Counted from the first letter of the stretch, positions 1 through 9,194 are shown. The stretch: DNA of 64,000 bases from Cupriavidus numazuensis (GCF_905397435.1 NZ_CAJPVI010000002.1:62001-126000), one strand, 5' to 3'. Notes: a model not told the origin generated them from the letters alone. A program made the numbers and translations.

Positions 1-587
1 GCACACAGCACGGGTTCGAGGAACGGATTGCGCAGTCCCGCCGGCGCGCGGAAATAGCGCGGTGGCTGTCCCGTGATCTCGGTCAGCAACTGCTGGGCCG
101 CGCGGATCTCGCGACGCATGCGCCACGGGCCGAACAGCGAAAAATCGAGCCGGTGATGCATGCTGTGGTTCTCCACGGCATGCCCACGGCGTGCGATCTC
201 CCGTACGAGGTCGGGGTGTCGCGCGGCACGCTCGCCGATGCAGAAAAAGGTGGCGCGCGCGCCATGGCGGTCGAGCATGTCGAGCACGCGCGGCGTCATG
301 TCCGGATGCGGGCCGTCATCGAAAGTCAGCGCCACGCTGTTGCCAGCCTTTGCTGGCAGCTGCAGCACGTTCGGCCCGAGCCATGTGCTGCGCGGCCACA
401 GTCCGACCGTAGCGAGCGCCGCATGCGTGACGCCGACACCCGCCGCAGCCAGGGCGAGCGTGGCCGGATTGGCCAGCACGGCCGCGGCGGCGCCTGCGTG
501 CACCACGCCCGCGCCGTACAGCAACCTGCCGGGCTGCCAGCGGCGCGCCGTTGGCAGCACCGGCCCGTGCTCCGCGATGGGATTCAT
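1..587 (-). CDS. Polysaccharide deacetylase (NodB fold), C-terminus outside window
   Basis: Reading the minus strand from the ATG at 587 gives at least 195 residues that run off the left edge. A hydrophobic N-terminal part (about residues 22-62) precedes the NodB motif TFDDGPHP near residue 89, followed by ATFFCIGERA and the metal-ligand motif HSMHH. The family hydrolyses N- or O-acetyl groups from glycans with a divalent metal. The start codon lies one base after the stop of the upstream MMPL exporter, so the gene is probably translationally coupled and the last visible gene of this operon. Its substrate is unknown; a role in making or modifying a cell-envelope glycolipid is inferred from the neighbours. 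Confidence 0.85.
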   Translation of the reverse strand, partial: MNPIAEHGPVLPTARRWQPGRLLYGAGVVHAGAAAAVLANPATLALAAAGVGVTHAALATVGLWPRSTWLGPNVLQLPAKAGNSVALTFDDGPHPDMTPRVLDMLDRHGARATFFCIGERAARHPDLVREIARRGHAVENHSMHHRLDFSLFGPWRMRREIRAAQQLLTEITGQPPRYFRAPAGLRNPFLEPVLC

Positions 588-588
588 G

Positions 589-3030
589 TCAGACGTCTTC
601 ATGGTTCCTGCCACTGCCGCGGCTAACGTTGGCCGGCGTGGGCGCCAGGATGGCCGAGAAGCACAACGCCAGCACCGCGCCCGGACCAACCGTCAGGCCG
701 AATGCCTTCAGCAGCGGCAAATCCGACAAGGCCAGTAGCCCGAACGCCGCCACCGTGGTCATGTTGGCCAGCAGTAGCGATACCAGTGTATGCGCCGAAA
801 TGACTGTCGCCGGCCCGCTACCGGCCGCGCCATTGAAAAACAGCGCGTAGTTCGATCCCACCGCCACGAGCAGCAGCAGGCCTACCAGATGCAGCAGGGT
901 GAGCGGCTGGCCCAGCGCCGCCAGCCCGCCCATGACGGCCAGCGCCGCCGCGGCCAGCGGCAGTACCGTGGCCAGCACGCGGCGTGGCGAACGCAGCGCT
1001 ACCGAAAGCAGCGCGAGAATGGCGATCACGCCACCCAGGGAGAGGTGCAGCGCCTCGCGCATATAACCGCCATAGAGCTGGTCCGACTCGCGCTTGAGGT
1101 CAACGAAGAGGGCATGGCTGGCACCGGCACGCGCCAGTGCCGCGCGTATGGGCTGGCTGTCGAGCACATCGGTGGACTTTGCGGTGGCCGGCGCGCGCAG
1201 GGGCAGGGTGGCGTTCCAGTGATCGCCGCGCTGCGTCAGCAGGGCATCGATCGCAAGCGCCATCGACGTGCCCTTGAGGTCCTGGCGCTGCAGCAAGGGC
1301 GCCGAGCGTGCCTGGCCGGCCTCTGCCAGGAACGGCGCGAACAGCTGCGGTCGCACGGGCTGCTGCGCGACGGCCGTGCGCAGGCGCTGCGCCAGTTCCT
1401 CGGGCGGTGGCAGGCTGGACTGGCGCGCGCGCTGGGTCGCGGCGCTCGGCAGATAGCGTGCGGGATTCTCGTAGCCGCCGATAACGCCCGATGCTACGAG
1501 CGGATCCAGTTCGCGCGCCACGCGCTCGGCGTCCTGAAGTACCGATTCCTGGTCCGGGCCCGACAGCACCACCAGGTAGCGCACGTCGGGCGCACCGAGA
1601 TCGGCGCGCAGCGAGGCGTCGAGCGCCTGCTCCGAGGCCGGCACAGGGCTCAGCGCCGACAGCTCGCGCCCCCACAGCGAATCGTGGCGAGCCCACAGCA
1701 CAGCGCAGGCTGCAATCGCCACCACGGGCACCAGCCATCGCAGACGGCTGGCGCGCGCCAGCAGCGCCGCAAGGCGCGTGCCCAGCGGCGTGACATCGCG
1801 CAGGTGCAGATTGGCAGGGACCAGGTGCGGCAGCACAAAGCGCGTGACCAGCGCAGCGGTGGCCAGTCCGGCGATCGAGTACAGCCCAAGCTGGGCCAGC
1901 CCCGGAAAGCCCGACAGCAGCAACGAGGCGAACCCGCACACCGAAGTCAGCACGCCGAGCCGCACGGTCGGCCAGAAGCCGGCGATCCATGCGCGGTTGT
2001 CACGCTGCCCGTTGCGCGTGTACTGCGCCGACTGGACGAACAGGTAGATCGAATAGTCGACGGCTTCGCCGATCAGCGTGGTGCCGAAGCCGAGCGTCAG
2101 CCCGTGCACGGTCCCGCCGAAGCCGAGGCTTACGGCCGCGATGCCGGCCAGCGCGCCGGACAGCACCGGCACGAGCCCAAGCACCAGCAGCGGCACCGAG
2201 CGATACACCACCAGCAGCAGCGTGATGATGATCGCAATGCCGATTGCCGACAGCCGTTCCACGTCATGGCGGATGGTGTCGCGTGCCTTGACCGAGAACA
2301 CGCCGGGCCCCGTCATCAGGAGCCGGTACGGACCGGCCTTGGCCGCGTCGGCAAACGCCCTGTGGATGGCGTCGATCGCGCTGGCCTGACCGTCGGTGTC
2401 GGAGCCGGCGCTTGCCGTCTGCGCGAGCAACACGGCGCGCTTCCCGTCACGCGAGACCCACGCGCCGGCGTGCATCGGCACGCGCTGCTGGGCGTCGAGC
2501 TGACCCATCATCGACATCACTTCGCCGGTGGGGTCGCGCGGCAGCAGCGACTTGGTGAATAGTCCTGCCGGGGACGCCAGCAGGTCGAACGTTTCGGCGA
2601 CAGCCGCGGATAGCCCCTGCTGAGAAAACCGTTCGGGCGTGACCGTCGGGCTCAGCAGGTAGCGGTGGTTGTAGACATAGCGCTGGTCGGCGGCCTGGTT
2701 GACCGGCTCGCCATTGGTGATCGCGGAGAACTGCGCGTCCTGGCGCAGCCTGGCTGCCATCGTACGCGATACGGCCGCGCGGCCGTCCGCGTCGCCGCCT
2801 TCCACGCCGACCAGGATCAGGCGCGACACCAGCCCTTCACGCAACTGGTCCACCAGCAACTGCTGTTCTGCGCTCGGCATGCGCGGGAGGAAGGCCGACA
2901 GGTCGGCGGTGAAGCCGGTGCGCGCAACGACGGCCGCGCAGGCCAGAAGCCATGCCAGCCAGAGCGCCACGGCCAGCCGGGCCGAGGGCAGGGCAGTGAT
3001 GCGCGACCCGCCGCGCGGCGCCGGCATCAT
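589..3030 (-). CDS. MMPL/RND-type lipid exporter of the aryl-polyene-like cluster
   Basis: 813 residues with two RND-like halves. Each half has an N-terminal membrane helix (about 19-38 and 430-447), a large periplasmic loop and a block of about five helices. The motif GEAVDYSIYLF (about residues 318-330) matches the MMPL-family TM4 region. Homologues in aryl-polyene and xanthomonadin clusters are thought to move the finished lipid or pigment from the inner membrane toward the outer membrane. The start overlaps the lolA-like gene by 4 bases (ATGA), and the deacetylase follows one base after the stop, so the genes are tightly coupled. The transported molecule is inferred only from context. Confidence 0.85.
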   Translation of the reverse strand: MMPAPRGGSRITALPSARLAVALWLAWLLACAAVVARTGFTADLSAFLPRMPSAEQQLLVDQLREGLVSRLILVGVEGGDADGRAAVSRTMAARLRQDAQFSAITNGEPVNQAADQRYVYNHRYLLSPTVTPERFSQQGLSAAVAETFDLLASPAGLFTKSLLPRDPTGEVMSMMGQLDAQQRVPMHAGAWVSRDGKRAVLLAQTASAGSDTDGQASAIDAIHRAFADAAKAGPYRLLMTGPGVFSVKARDTIRHDVERLSAIGIAIIITLLLVVYRSVPLLVLGLVPVLSGALAGIAAVSLGFGGTVHGLTLGFGTTLIGEAVDYSIYLFVQSAQYTRNGQRDNRAWIAGFWPTVRLGVLTSVCGFASLLLSGFPGLAQLGLYSIAGLATAALVTRFVLPHLVPANLHLRDVTPLGTRLAALLARASRLRWLVPVVAIAACAVLWARHDSLWGRELSALSPVPASEQALDASLRADLGAPDVRYLVVLSGPDQESVLQDAERVARELDPLVASGVIGGYENPARYLPSAATQRARQSSLPPPEELAQRLRTAVAQQPVRPQLFAPFLAEAGQARSAPLLQRQDLKGTSMALAIDALLTQRGDHWNATLPLRAPATAKSTDVLDSQPIRAALARAGASHALFVDLKRESDQLYGGYMREALHLSLGGVIAILALLSVALRSPRRVLATVLPLAAAALAVMGGLAALGQPLTLLHLVGLLLLVAVGSNYALFFNGAAGSGPATVISAHTLVSLLLANMTTVAAFGLLALSDLPLLKAFGLTVGPGAVLALCFSAILAPTPANVSRGSGRNHEDV

Positions 3031-3635
3031 GGCTTGCCGGCGGGGCGGATCTTCATGACCGAACGGTCGCCGTCGGCCTGGCGGATTTCCACGCTGTCGA
3101 GCGCATCATGAGCGCCCTCGATACGCACCTGGGTGACCATGGCCGCCATGCGCGAATCGGCCGGCGTGAGCGTCAGCGTCCAGCGGCTCGCGCGGCCCTG
3201 GAGGCCGAGCTTGTAGTAGCGTTCGAGCGTGGTGCGGTTGCCCGCCAGCGTGCCGCGGATGCTCTCGATGAACGCGGCGATTTCCGGGTAGTTCTGCAGC
3301 GGCATGGTGAAGCGCTTGCCGCCGCGTTCGACCGTCATCATGTCGCCGTCGAGCACCAGGTTCTCAGGCTTGGGCGTGAGGGTGCGTTTTTCGAGGTGGT
3401 CGGGCGCGGTGAAGACGAGTTCGCCGCTCGATTCCACCGGGCGCTCGAGGATCGCCAGATACTTGGTCTCGGTGAACTGCACGCGGCCGGACTTGCGCTG
3501 CGCGAGTGCGGACATGAGCTGGTCGACGCCCCAGGCGGCCGAGCCACTGTCAGCGGCGAGCGCCTGCACGGCCATGCCGGGCAGCATTGCAGCGGCCAGC
3601 AGCAGGGCCGGCAAAATCAGTCGGATTCGGCGCAT
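3027..3635 (-). CDS. LolA-like outer-membrane lipoprotein carrier-type protein
   Basis: 202 residues. A clear signal peptide (basic start MRRIR, hydrophobic core, cleavage near the AVQALA stretch at about 22-28) is followed by a LolA-like beta-rich domain (motifs VQFTETKYLAILERPVES and GELVFTAPDHLEKRT). Family members bind lipid acyl chains in the periplasm. The paralogues in aryl-polyene clusters are thought to carry the polyene lipid between the MMPL exporter and the outer membrane. The gene overlaps the exporter by 4 bases and follows the acyltransferase closely. It lies in a biosynthetic operon, so it is probably not the housekeeping LolA of lipoprotein sorting. Confidence 0.8.
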   Translation of the reverse strand: MRRIRLILPALLLAAAMLPGMAVQALAADSGSAAWGVDQLMSALAQRKSGRVQFTETKYLAILERPVESSGELVFTAPDHLEKRTLTPKPENLVLDGDMMTVERGGKRFTMPLQNYPEIAAFIESIRGTLAGNRTTLERYYKLGLQGRASRWTLTLTPADSRMAAMVTQVRIEGAHDALDSVEIRQADGDRSVMKIRPAGKP

Positions 3636-3638
3636 CGG

Positions 3639-4610
3639 TCAGGGCTCGTTGCCGGGCGGCGGCTGTTCGGACAGCGGCGGGCCGGCGTGCCAGAAGTCGT
3701 AGAAATTGAACCAGTTGTACGGCGCGCTGCGGCAGAACTGCTCGAGCAGCGCCACGTAGCGCTGCAGCGCGGCCTGGACCTCGGCCTCGCGGCGTCCGCG
3801 TGCCACCTGCGAGAAATCGGCAAGCGGAACGAAGTGCACATCATAGCGATTGCCGCCGCGGTACAGCCCGGTGATGAAGAACACGGGCCGGCGCAGCATG
3901 GCCGCCATGCGCAGCGGGCCGGTCGGAAAGCCCGTCGGCGCGCCCAGGAAGTCGCACTGCTGGACCGGGTCGGTCGCGCGCTGCGACAGCGTGCGGTCAG
4001 CCAGCATGCCGATCATGTAGCCGCGGTCCAGGTAGTCGCGCACGCGCAGCATGGCGTCGACCTTGCCCAGCGTGATCATGTCGCGGCGCATGGCCGGATT
4101 GATCGACTGCAGCACGTCGTTGAGCTTGTGGGCGTTCTCTTCGTACATGGTGATGGCAACACGCATGTCCGGATGCTTCCGGCCCATGGCGCGGATCACC
4201 TCGAAGCTGCCCAGGTGCGCGCCCATCAGGAACGCGCCTTGCCCTCGCGCGATCGTCTGTTCGAGCTGCTTTTCGCCGTGCAGGCGGATGTCGAACAGGT
4301 CGAAGCGGCCGTTGAGCAGGTAGATGCGGTCGTGGATGGTCGAGGCAAACGTAAAGACATGGCGGAAGCCGTCGATCCAGCCGGCCTCGCGGCCGAGCGC
4401 GCGGTCCATGTACGCGCGCGAGGCATGGCGTGCCGTCGGCGAGAACAGCGTGAAGTACGCCGCGATCAGGCGCAATACCACGCGTCCCGCAGGGCGCCCG
4501 AGCGCAAGCGAAATCCACGTCATCACGCGCATCAGCGTGACGTTGCTGCGTTCTTCCCGGCTGGACCAGTCGGTGTCCAGCGGCTGGGGCTTGCGGAGCC
4601 AGGTCAGCAT
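3639..4610 (-). CDS. Lysophospholipid-type acyltransferase (LPLAT/HtrB-like)
   Basis: 323 residues. The HX4E acyltransferase motif appears as AHLGSFEVIR near residue 132, followed by the substrate-binding stretch MLADRTLSQRATDPVQQC and the FLGAPTGFPTGP block typical of lipid A-type LPLAT proteins. It would transfer an acyl chain from ACP to a lipid or glycolipid acceptor at the inner membrane. It overlaps the upstream AMP-ligase/dehydratase gene by 7 bases and lies 3 bases before the lolA-like gene. In aryl-polyene clusters such acyltransferases are thought to attach the polyene to its membrane anchor. The acceptor cannot be read from sequence. Confidence 0.82.
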   Translation of the reverse strand: MLTWLRKPQPLDTDWSSREERSNVTLMRVMTWISLALGRPAGRVVLRLIAAYFTLFSPTARHASRAYMDRALGREAGWIDGFRHVFTFASTIHDRIYLLNGRFDLFDIRLHGEKQLEQTIARGQGAFLMGAHLGSFEVIRAMGRKHPDMRVAITMYEENAHKLNDVLQSINPAMRRDMITLGKVDAMLRVRDYLDRGYMIGMLADRTLSQRATDPVQQCDFLGAPTGFPTGPLRMAAMLRRPVFFITGLYRGGNRYDVHFVPLADFSQVARGRREAEVQAALQRYVALLEQFCRSAPYNWFNFYDFWHAGPPLSEQPPPGNEP

Positions 4611-6322
4611 GGCAAGGCCTCCCCACTCGCCGGCGTGGCCCGCGTGCTCAGCGTGCCGCTGGCCACGTCACGTCCGCCCGCGCTCAGCGTGAAGCGGATG
4701 GATGCCGTGCCGGCAGCCGCGTCGTCGCCATGCAACTGGTGTGCGACTTCGACCCGCTCGCCGGGATGGACCGGGCTCAGGAACTTGACCGTGCCGACCT
4801 GCGTGACGGCGAGCGGTTGACCGAGCGCCGCGCCAATCTGCAGGATCGCATGGTCCAGCAGTACCACGCCCGGGACCACGGGATTGCCGGGAAAATGGCC
4901 CGCTATCGCCGGGTGCCCCGCATCGATCACAAAGCCCGGTGCGTGGCGCCGTGCCAGTTGCGCGGCCACCAGCGGCGCCAGCGCTTCACGCGGGAGCTTG
5001 CCCGCGGCATTGCGCGGCAGGCTGTCCACAAGGCAAAGCGGCCGCGGCAGGAACGCGGCGTCGACGCGCTCGCGCAGCGCTTGCAGGATGCGCGCGGCCG
5101 GCACGCCGGGCGCCACCGCCAGTGCCACAAGCCGCACCACGCGGCCGGCTGCCTCGTCTTCATGCACGTCATCGGGCACGTAGAAGGTGCCGTCCTGCAC
5201 GCCGTCGATGGCTGTGAGCTGTTGATTGAGATAGGCGAGCGACGTGCGCTTGCCGGCAATCTTGATCATGTCGGCCTTGCGGCCATGGAGCACGAAGCGC
5301 TCGGCGTCGATCGGCGCGATGGCATCGCCGAGCGCGATCGGATGTTCGATGTGCCCGCCATGGACCTGTATCGCGGGCGCGGACTCGCTCTCGCCGTCGG
5401 GATCGCCGCCGCGTTCCAGCGTGATGCCGGGCAACAGCGTCCATTCGTCTGTTTCGGCGGTCCTGCGCGTAGCCATCGCACCGGTCTCGGTGCTGCCGTA
5501 GATCTCGAGCAAAGGTGCGGCCAGGCTAGCCTGCGCCTGCCGGGCCATGGCTCGGCTCATCGGGGCTGTGGCGGATAGCACGAGGTCTGCCGCGGGCAGG
5601 TCGCTGTCTGATTGCAGCAGCGCGCGCAGATGAACCGGGGAAGTCACCAGCGCGCGCGGCTGCGGGACGTCGCGCAGTGCAGCGCGGATGTCGGCCGGAT
5701 AGAACGCGCGGGCCGAGGCCAGCGCTGCGCTGCCTTGCAGGGCCAGCATCACCGTGGCTTCCAGTCCGAACATATGCTGCGGGGGCAGCGTGCCGACCAG
5801 CGTCCATGCGCGGCTGTCCGCCATGCCAAGGCGTTGCGCCGTGGCGCGCGCGCCGCGCACCATCGCGCCCCACGTCTTGGCATGGGCGACAGGCTGGCCG
5901 GTGGTGCCCGACGTGAACACATAGGCCATCAGCCGCTCTGCCGGAATGTCCGGTACGGGTCGCGGTGCGGAGGGCTTGGGTTCCGACGCATCGTAAAAGA
6001 AGCGGGGCAGCGCCACACTGCATTCCGCGTCGTCGTGCAGGCAGAAGACATCCGGCGCAAACGCGGCGAGTTGCCGCACCGTTTCCGGCGTCTGCGCCGA
6101 CGGCAGCAGGCTCACCTTGCCGCACAGCAGCGCCGCGCAGAGCCCGACCGCGAAGCGGTAGCGATCCGCACACGCGTTGAAGACGTGGTCCCCGACTGGC
6201 AGGCGTGCCGCAAGCGCGTGGACATCTGTCAGGAACTGACTGGCCGTGACCGGCTGGCCGCCGCGCCAGGCGATAACGCTGCCCGGGTCGGGATGAGAGA
6301 GAAGGGCGAACGTGCTCGTCAT
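4604..6322 (-). CDS. AMP-dependent acyl-ACP/CoA ligase fused to a FabZ/ApeI-like dehydratase
   Basis: 572 residues from the ATG at 6322; a TTG two codons upstream is less likely. Residues 1 to about 430 are an ANL-superfamily adenylating enzyme: phosphate loop FTSGTTGQP near residue 137, EIYGSTETG, and a C-terminal NAAGKLPREAL lysine motif. Residues from about 445 form a hot-dog domain with HPAIAGHFPGNPVVPGVV, the FabA/FabZ-type dehydratase signature. Fusion of loading and dehydration activities fits aryl-polyene synthesis, where an aryl starter is activated and each elongation round needs dehydration. The gene is in a dense operon with the acyltransferase downstream and a membrane protein upstream. 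The starter substrate is inferred. Confidence 0.85.
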   Translation of the reverse strand: MTSTFALLSHPDPGSVIAWRGGQPVTASQFLTDVHALAARLPVGDHVFNACADRYRFAVGLCAALLCGKVSLLPSAQTPETVRQLAAFAPDVFCLHDDAECSVALPRFFYDASEPKPSAPRPVPDIPAERLMAYVFTSGTTGQPVAHAKTWGAMVRGARATAQRLGMADSRAWTLVGTLPPQHMFGLEATVMLALQGSAALASARAFYPADIRAALRDVPQPRALVTSPVHLRALLQSDSDLPAADLVLSATAPMSRAMARQAQASLAAPLLEIYGSTETGAMATRRTAETDEWTLLPGITLERGGDPDGESESAPAIQVHGGHIEHPIALGDAIAPIDAERFVLHGRKADMIKIAGKRTSLAYLNQQLTAIDGVQDGTFYVPDDVHEDEAAGRVVRLVALAVAPGVPAARILQALRERVDAAFLPRPLCLVDSLPRNAAGKLPREALAPLVAAQLARRHAPGFVIDAGHPAIAGHFPGNPVVPGVVLLDHAILQIGAALGQPLAVTQVGTVKFLSPVHPGERVEVAHQLHGDDAAAGTASIRFTLSAGGRDVASGTLSTRATPASGEALPC

Positions 6323-6335
6323 AAGCAATCCGCGT

Positions 6336-7046
6336 TCAGCGCGATGCGCCGGCGCGGCTCGCGCGCTCGGTCATCACGGTGCGATAGCCGCGCACGGCAT
6401 CGAGCACGCCGGTGTCCTTTGCCTCCGGCAGCACCGCGCGGCGGCAGGCCGCTTCGGCGACGAACATCAGCGCGATCAGGATGGGCGTGCCGAGATTGGC
6501 AAAGGTCGACCACGTCGGCATGGGCGCGAACGCAAAGAGCACGAGCGACGCCAGGGCCGTCGCGCCGAAGAACAGGGTCCAGGCCTGGGTCACGCGCCGG
6601 GTATAGCGTTGCATGTCAGGCGTCAGCGGGCCGTGGATCGCCGCTGCAAACTCGCTGCAGAGCGGTGTGGCGCCCGGGCGCAGCGTCCGGCCGAACATGG
6701 CGGCGAGTGCGGCGTTTGCGCCGAAGTGCTGGAGGAAATAAGTCCAGCCAAAATGTGCCGCCAACGGAATCCGCGCCACCCACAGCGCCACGCAGCACGC
6801 GACCAGCAGGAGCAGCCAGGGGAGGCGGGATGTGGCGCGCCATGCCGCGGCCAGTGCTATCAGCAGGAAAGGCGCCAGGCCGAGGATCAATGCGGCAACT
6901 TCGCCGCCCGGCGTATGCGCCGCATGGTGAAGTGCCGATTCGTACGCCAGGAAGCCCAAGGGCACAGCCACCCAGCCGGCACGCTGCAGCAGCGGCGTTG
7001 CGGCGGAAGACGTGGCAACTGGACGGGGAGGTTGGCTCGAGGGCAT
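6336..7046 (-). CDS. COG4648-type inner-membrane protein of the aryl-polyene-like cluster
   Basis: 236 residues if translation begins at the ATG at 7046. Upstream in-frame ATGs exist but none has a good ribosome-binding site. About five to six hydrophobic helices are visible, with conserved short loops such as FGWTYFLQHFGANAALAAMFGRTL. Proteins of this type recur in aryl-polyene and xanthomonadin gene sets next to the AMP-ligase and ACP, but their biochemical role is not established; they may help assemble the biosynthetic complex at the membrane. The gene is the first of the minus-strand operon and diverges from the ACP gene, so 7047-7284 should hold both promoters. Confidence 0.7.
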   Translation of the reverse strand: MPSSQPPRPVATSSAATPLLQRAGWVAVPLGFLAYESALHHAAHTPGGEVAALILGLAPFLLIALAAAWRATSRLPWLLLLVACCVALWVARIPLAAHFGWTYFLQHFGANAALAAMFGRTLRPGATPLCSEFAAAIHGPLTPDMQRYTRRVTQAWTLFFGATALASLVLFAFAPMPTWSTFANLGTPILIALMFVAEAACRRAVLPEAKDTGVLDAVRGYRTVMTERASRAGASR

Positions 7047-7284
7047 TCCGGAATTATTGTGATGCAAGGTACTCTTCTTCTGCCGACGCATCGCGCACAT
7101 GGGGACATTTCGCGCACGGAACGGCGGCAAGGCGAACGCTTTATACCTTAAAAGACCCGGCCGACGCAGCGATGTTTCCGCAAAGTCGTTCCAATGTTGT
7201 TACTAAACTTCTCTTAGATAGTGCGATGTGCCGGGCTTTGGTAGCATCGCCTCGCCCTCTTCCGGCGTCACTTATGAGCGGAAG

Positions 7285-7560
7285 ATGACATTCACGACAA
7301 TGAACGAACTCGACACGGAACTCGCCAGCCTGATCATTGGCGAACTCGACATCGCCGACCTGAAACTGGAAGACGTGAGCGCCGATACGCCGCTTTATGG
7401 CGACGGTTTCGGGCTCGATTCCATCGATATCCTGGAAATTGCGCTGCTGGTGTCGCGCAAGTACGGGGTCGAACTGCGCTCGGACAATCCCGACAACAAG
7501 ACCATCTTTGCCTCGCTGGGCAGCCTGGCCGCCTACGTCGCGGCCAACCGCACGCGCTGA
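7285..7560 (+). CDS. Acyl carrier protein
   Basis: 91 residues from the ATG at 7285, or 86 from the ATG at 7300, which fits ACP alignments better but has a poorer ribosome-binding site. The 4'-phosphopantetheine motif is GFGLDSIDILEIAL, with the modified serine at residue 46 of the longer form. The four-helix acidic character is clear. It carries the growing acyl or polyene chain between the ligase/dehydratase, the reductase and the off-window ketosynthases. It is the first gene of the plus-strand arm, followed after 52 bases by the FabG-type reductase. Confidence 0.9.
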   Translation: MTFTTMNELDTELASLIIGELDIADLKLEDVSADTPLYGDGFGLDSIDILEIALLVSRKYGVELRSDNPDNKTIFASLGSLAAYVAANRTR

Positions 7561-7612
7561 GCGCGGCGGCCACGGCGCATCCGGCGAACAGGAGCAGGAC
7601 AGGGGAGCATTT

Positions 7613-8362
7613 ATGGCGCAGCAGGGCAGGCCGCAGGCTACGCGCAGGCTGGCGCTCGTCACTGGCGCGAGCGGTGCCATCGGCAGCGCCATCAGTCACG
7701 CCCTCGCCGCAGCCGGAAATGAGGTGTGGGTCCACGCGAACCGCAACCTGGCGCAGGCGGAAGCCGTCGCTGCCACCATCCGCGCCGCGGGCGGTGCCTC
7801 GACCGCCATCGCCTTCGACGTCACCGACGCCGACGCCACGGAAGCTGCACTGCAACGTGTGCTTGAACACGGCACGGTGCAGATCCTCGTCAACAATGCC
7901 GGCATCCACGACGACGCGCCGCTGCTAGGCATGAGCCGCGAGCAGTGGCGCCGTGTGATCGACGTCTCCCTGCACGGCTTTTTCCATGTGACCCAGCCCT
8001 TGCTGATGCCCATGATGCGCACGCGCTGGGGCCGCATCATCAACATGGCCTCGGTGGCCGGCGTGATGGGCAACCGCGGCCAGGCCAACTATGCGGCGGC
8101 CAAGGCGGGCCTGATCGGCGCTACGCGCTCGCTGGCGATCGAGATGGCTTCGCGCGGTGTGACGGTCAACGCCGTGGCGCCCGGTGTGATCGAATCTTCC
8201 ATGACCGAACTGGCGTTCCCCGCGGAGCGCATCCGCCAGATCGTGCCGGCCGGCCGCGCGGGCACCCCCGACGACGTGGCCGGCATGGTGGCCTACCTGG
8301 CTTCCGATGCCGCAGCCTATGTGACCGGCCAGGTGCTGTCGGTCAATGGCGGCATGGCCTGA
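7613..8362 (+). CDS. 3-oxoacyl-ACP reductase (FabG-type SDR)
   Basis: 249 residues from the ATG at 7613, which has a good AGGGGAG ribosome-binding site; the open frame upstream lacks one. It shows the classical SDR signature: TGASGAIG at 17-24 for NADP(H), NNAG at 94-97, catalytic Ser147, Tyr160 and Lys164 in NYAAAK, and a C-terminal YVTGQVLSVNGGMA block typical of FabG. It would reduce the beta-keto group of ACP-bound intermediates. Its location between the ACP and a glycosyltransferase assigns it to the aryl-polyene-like pathway rather than to housekeeping fatty-acid synthesis. Confidence 0.9.
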   Translation: MAQQGRPQATRRLALVTGASGAIGSAISHALAAAGNEVWVHANRNLAQAEAVAATIRAAGGASTAIAFDVTDADATEAALQRVLEHGTVQILVNNAGIHDDAPLLGMSREQWRRVIDVSLHGFFHVTQPLLMPMMRTRWGRIINMASVAGVMGNRGQANYAAAKAGLIGATRSLAIEMASRGVTVNAVAPGVIESSMTELAFPAERIRQIVPAGRAGTPDDVAGMVAYLASDAAAYVTGQVLSVNGGMA

Positions 8363-8377
8363 ACCTGTCTTGCCGCC

Positions 8378-9178
8378 ATGGCCCTGCAGCCGTCCCCGAC
8401 CCACTTGCTGCTGATCCCCAGCTACAACCCTGGCGCGAAGCTGCGGGAAACGCTGCGTGCCGCGCGCGAGGCCTGGTGTCCGGTCTGGGTGGTAGTAGAT
8501 GGCAGCACCGATGACAGCACGCAATGGCTGCAGCAACAGGCGCGCGACGATTCCAGCCTGCGCGTCCTGGTCCTGCCCGAAAACCAGGGCAAGGGCGCCG
8601 CGGTGCTGCACGGCATCGAGGCTGCCGCCGCGGAGGGCTTCACGCATGTGCTGGTGATGGACTCCGACGGCCAGCACCCGGCCCAGCTGATCGCGCAGTT
8701 CATGGCGGCGTCGATGCGCCAGCCGGACGCGATGGTGCTCGGGCGCCCCGTATTCGATGCGAGCGCGCCGATCGAGCGTGTGTACTGGCGCCGTATGTCC
8801 AACTTCTGGACCAACGTCGAAACGCTATGGGCCGGCATTGGCGATTCGCTGTACGGTTTCCGTGTCTACCCGATCGAACCGCTGCGGGCCGTCATGCGCG
8901 AAAGCCGCTGGATGCGCCGCTTCGACTTCGATCCCGAGGTCGTCGTGCGGCTTTGCTGGCGTGGCGTGCGGCCGGTCAACCTCGATGCGCCGGTACGCTA
9001 CTTCGATCCGCGTGCAGGCGGGGTTTCCCACTTCCGCTATTTGCGTGACAACCTGCTGCTGGGGTGGATGCACCTGCGGCTCGTGGGTGGCTGGCTGGTA
9101 CGGTTGCCTTGGCTGGTCTGGCGGCGGTTGCATGCGTCCGCGAACGGCAATTCGCATCCGCCGAATCGGGTGACATAA
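8378..9178 (+). CDS. Family 2 glycosyltransferase
   Basis: 266 residues. The GT-A fold signature begins LLIPSYNPGAKL, followed by VVVDGSTDDST and the metal/nucleotide motif LVMDSDGQHP near residue 93. The later IGDSLYGFRVYP segment resembles dolichyl-phosphate-mannose-type GT2 enzymes. The C-terminus is amphipathic to hydrophobic (MHLRLVGGWLVRLPWLVW). It starts 15 bases after fabG and closes the plus-strand arm of the cluster. GT2 enzymes occur in many aryl-polyene-type clusters and are presumed to glycosylate the product or its carrier; donor and acceptor are unknown. Confidence 0.85.
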   Translation: MALQPSPTHLLLIPSYNPGAKLRETLRAAREAWCPVWVVVDGSTDDSTQWLQQQARDDSSLRVLVLPENQGKGAAVLHGIEAAAAEGFTHVLVMDSDGQHPAQLIAQFMAASMRQPDAMVLGRPVFDASAPIERVYWRRMSNFWTNVETLWAGIGDSLYGFRVYPIEPLRAVMRESRWMRRFDFDPEVVVRLCWRGVRPVNLDAPVRYFDPRAGGVSHFRYLRDNLLLGWMHLRLVGGWLVRLPWLVWRRLHASANGNSHPPNRVT

Positions 9179-9194
9179 GGGGTGGTGGGGGAGT

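Noticed and set aside
790..2562. A 590-residue open frame on the plus strand opposite the exporter gene
   Set aside because: It is antisense to a well-supported MMPL gene, is Arg/Gln/His-rich and has no domain; high GC produces such long shadow frames. The same applies to other long antisense frames, for example 3108-4820, 17721-19736 and 28609-30612.
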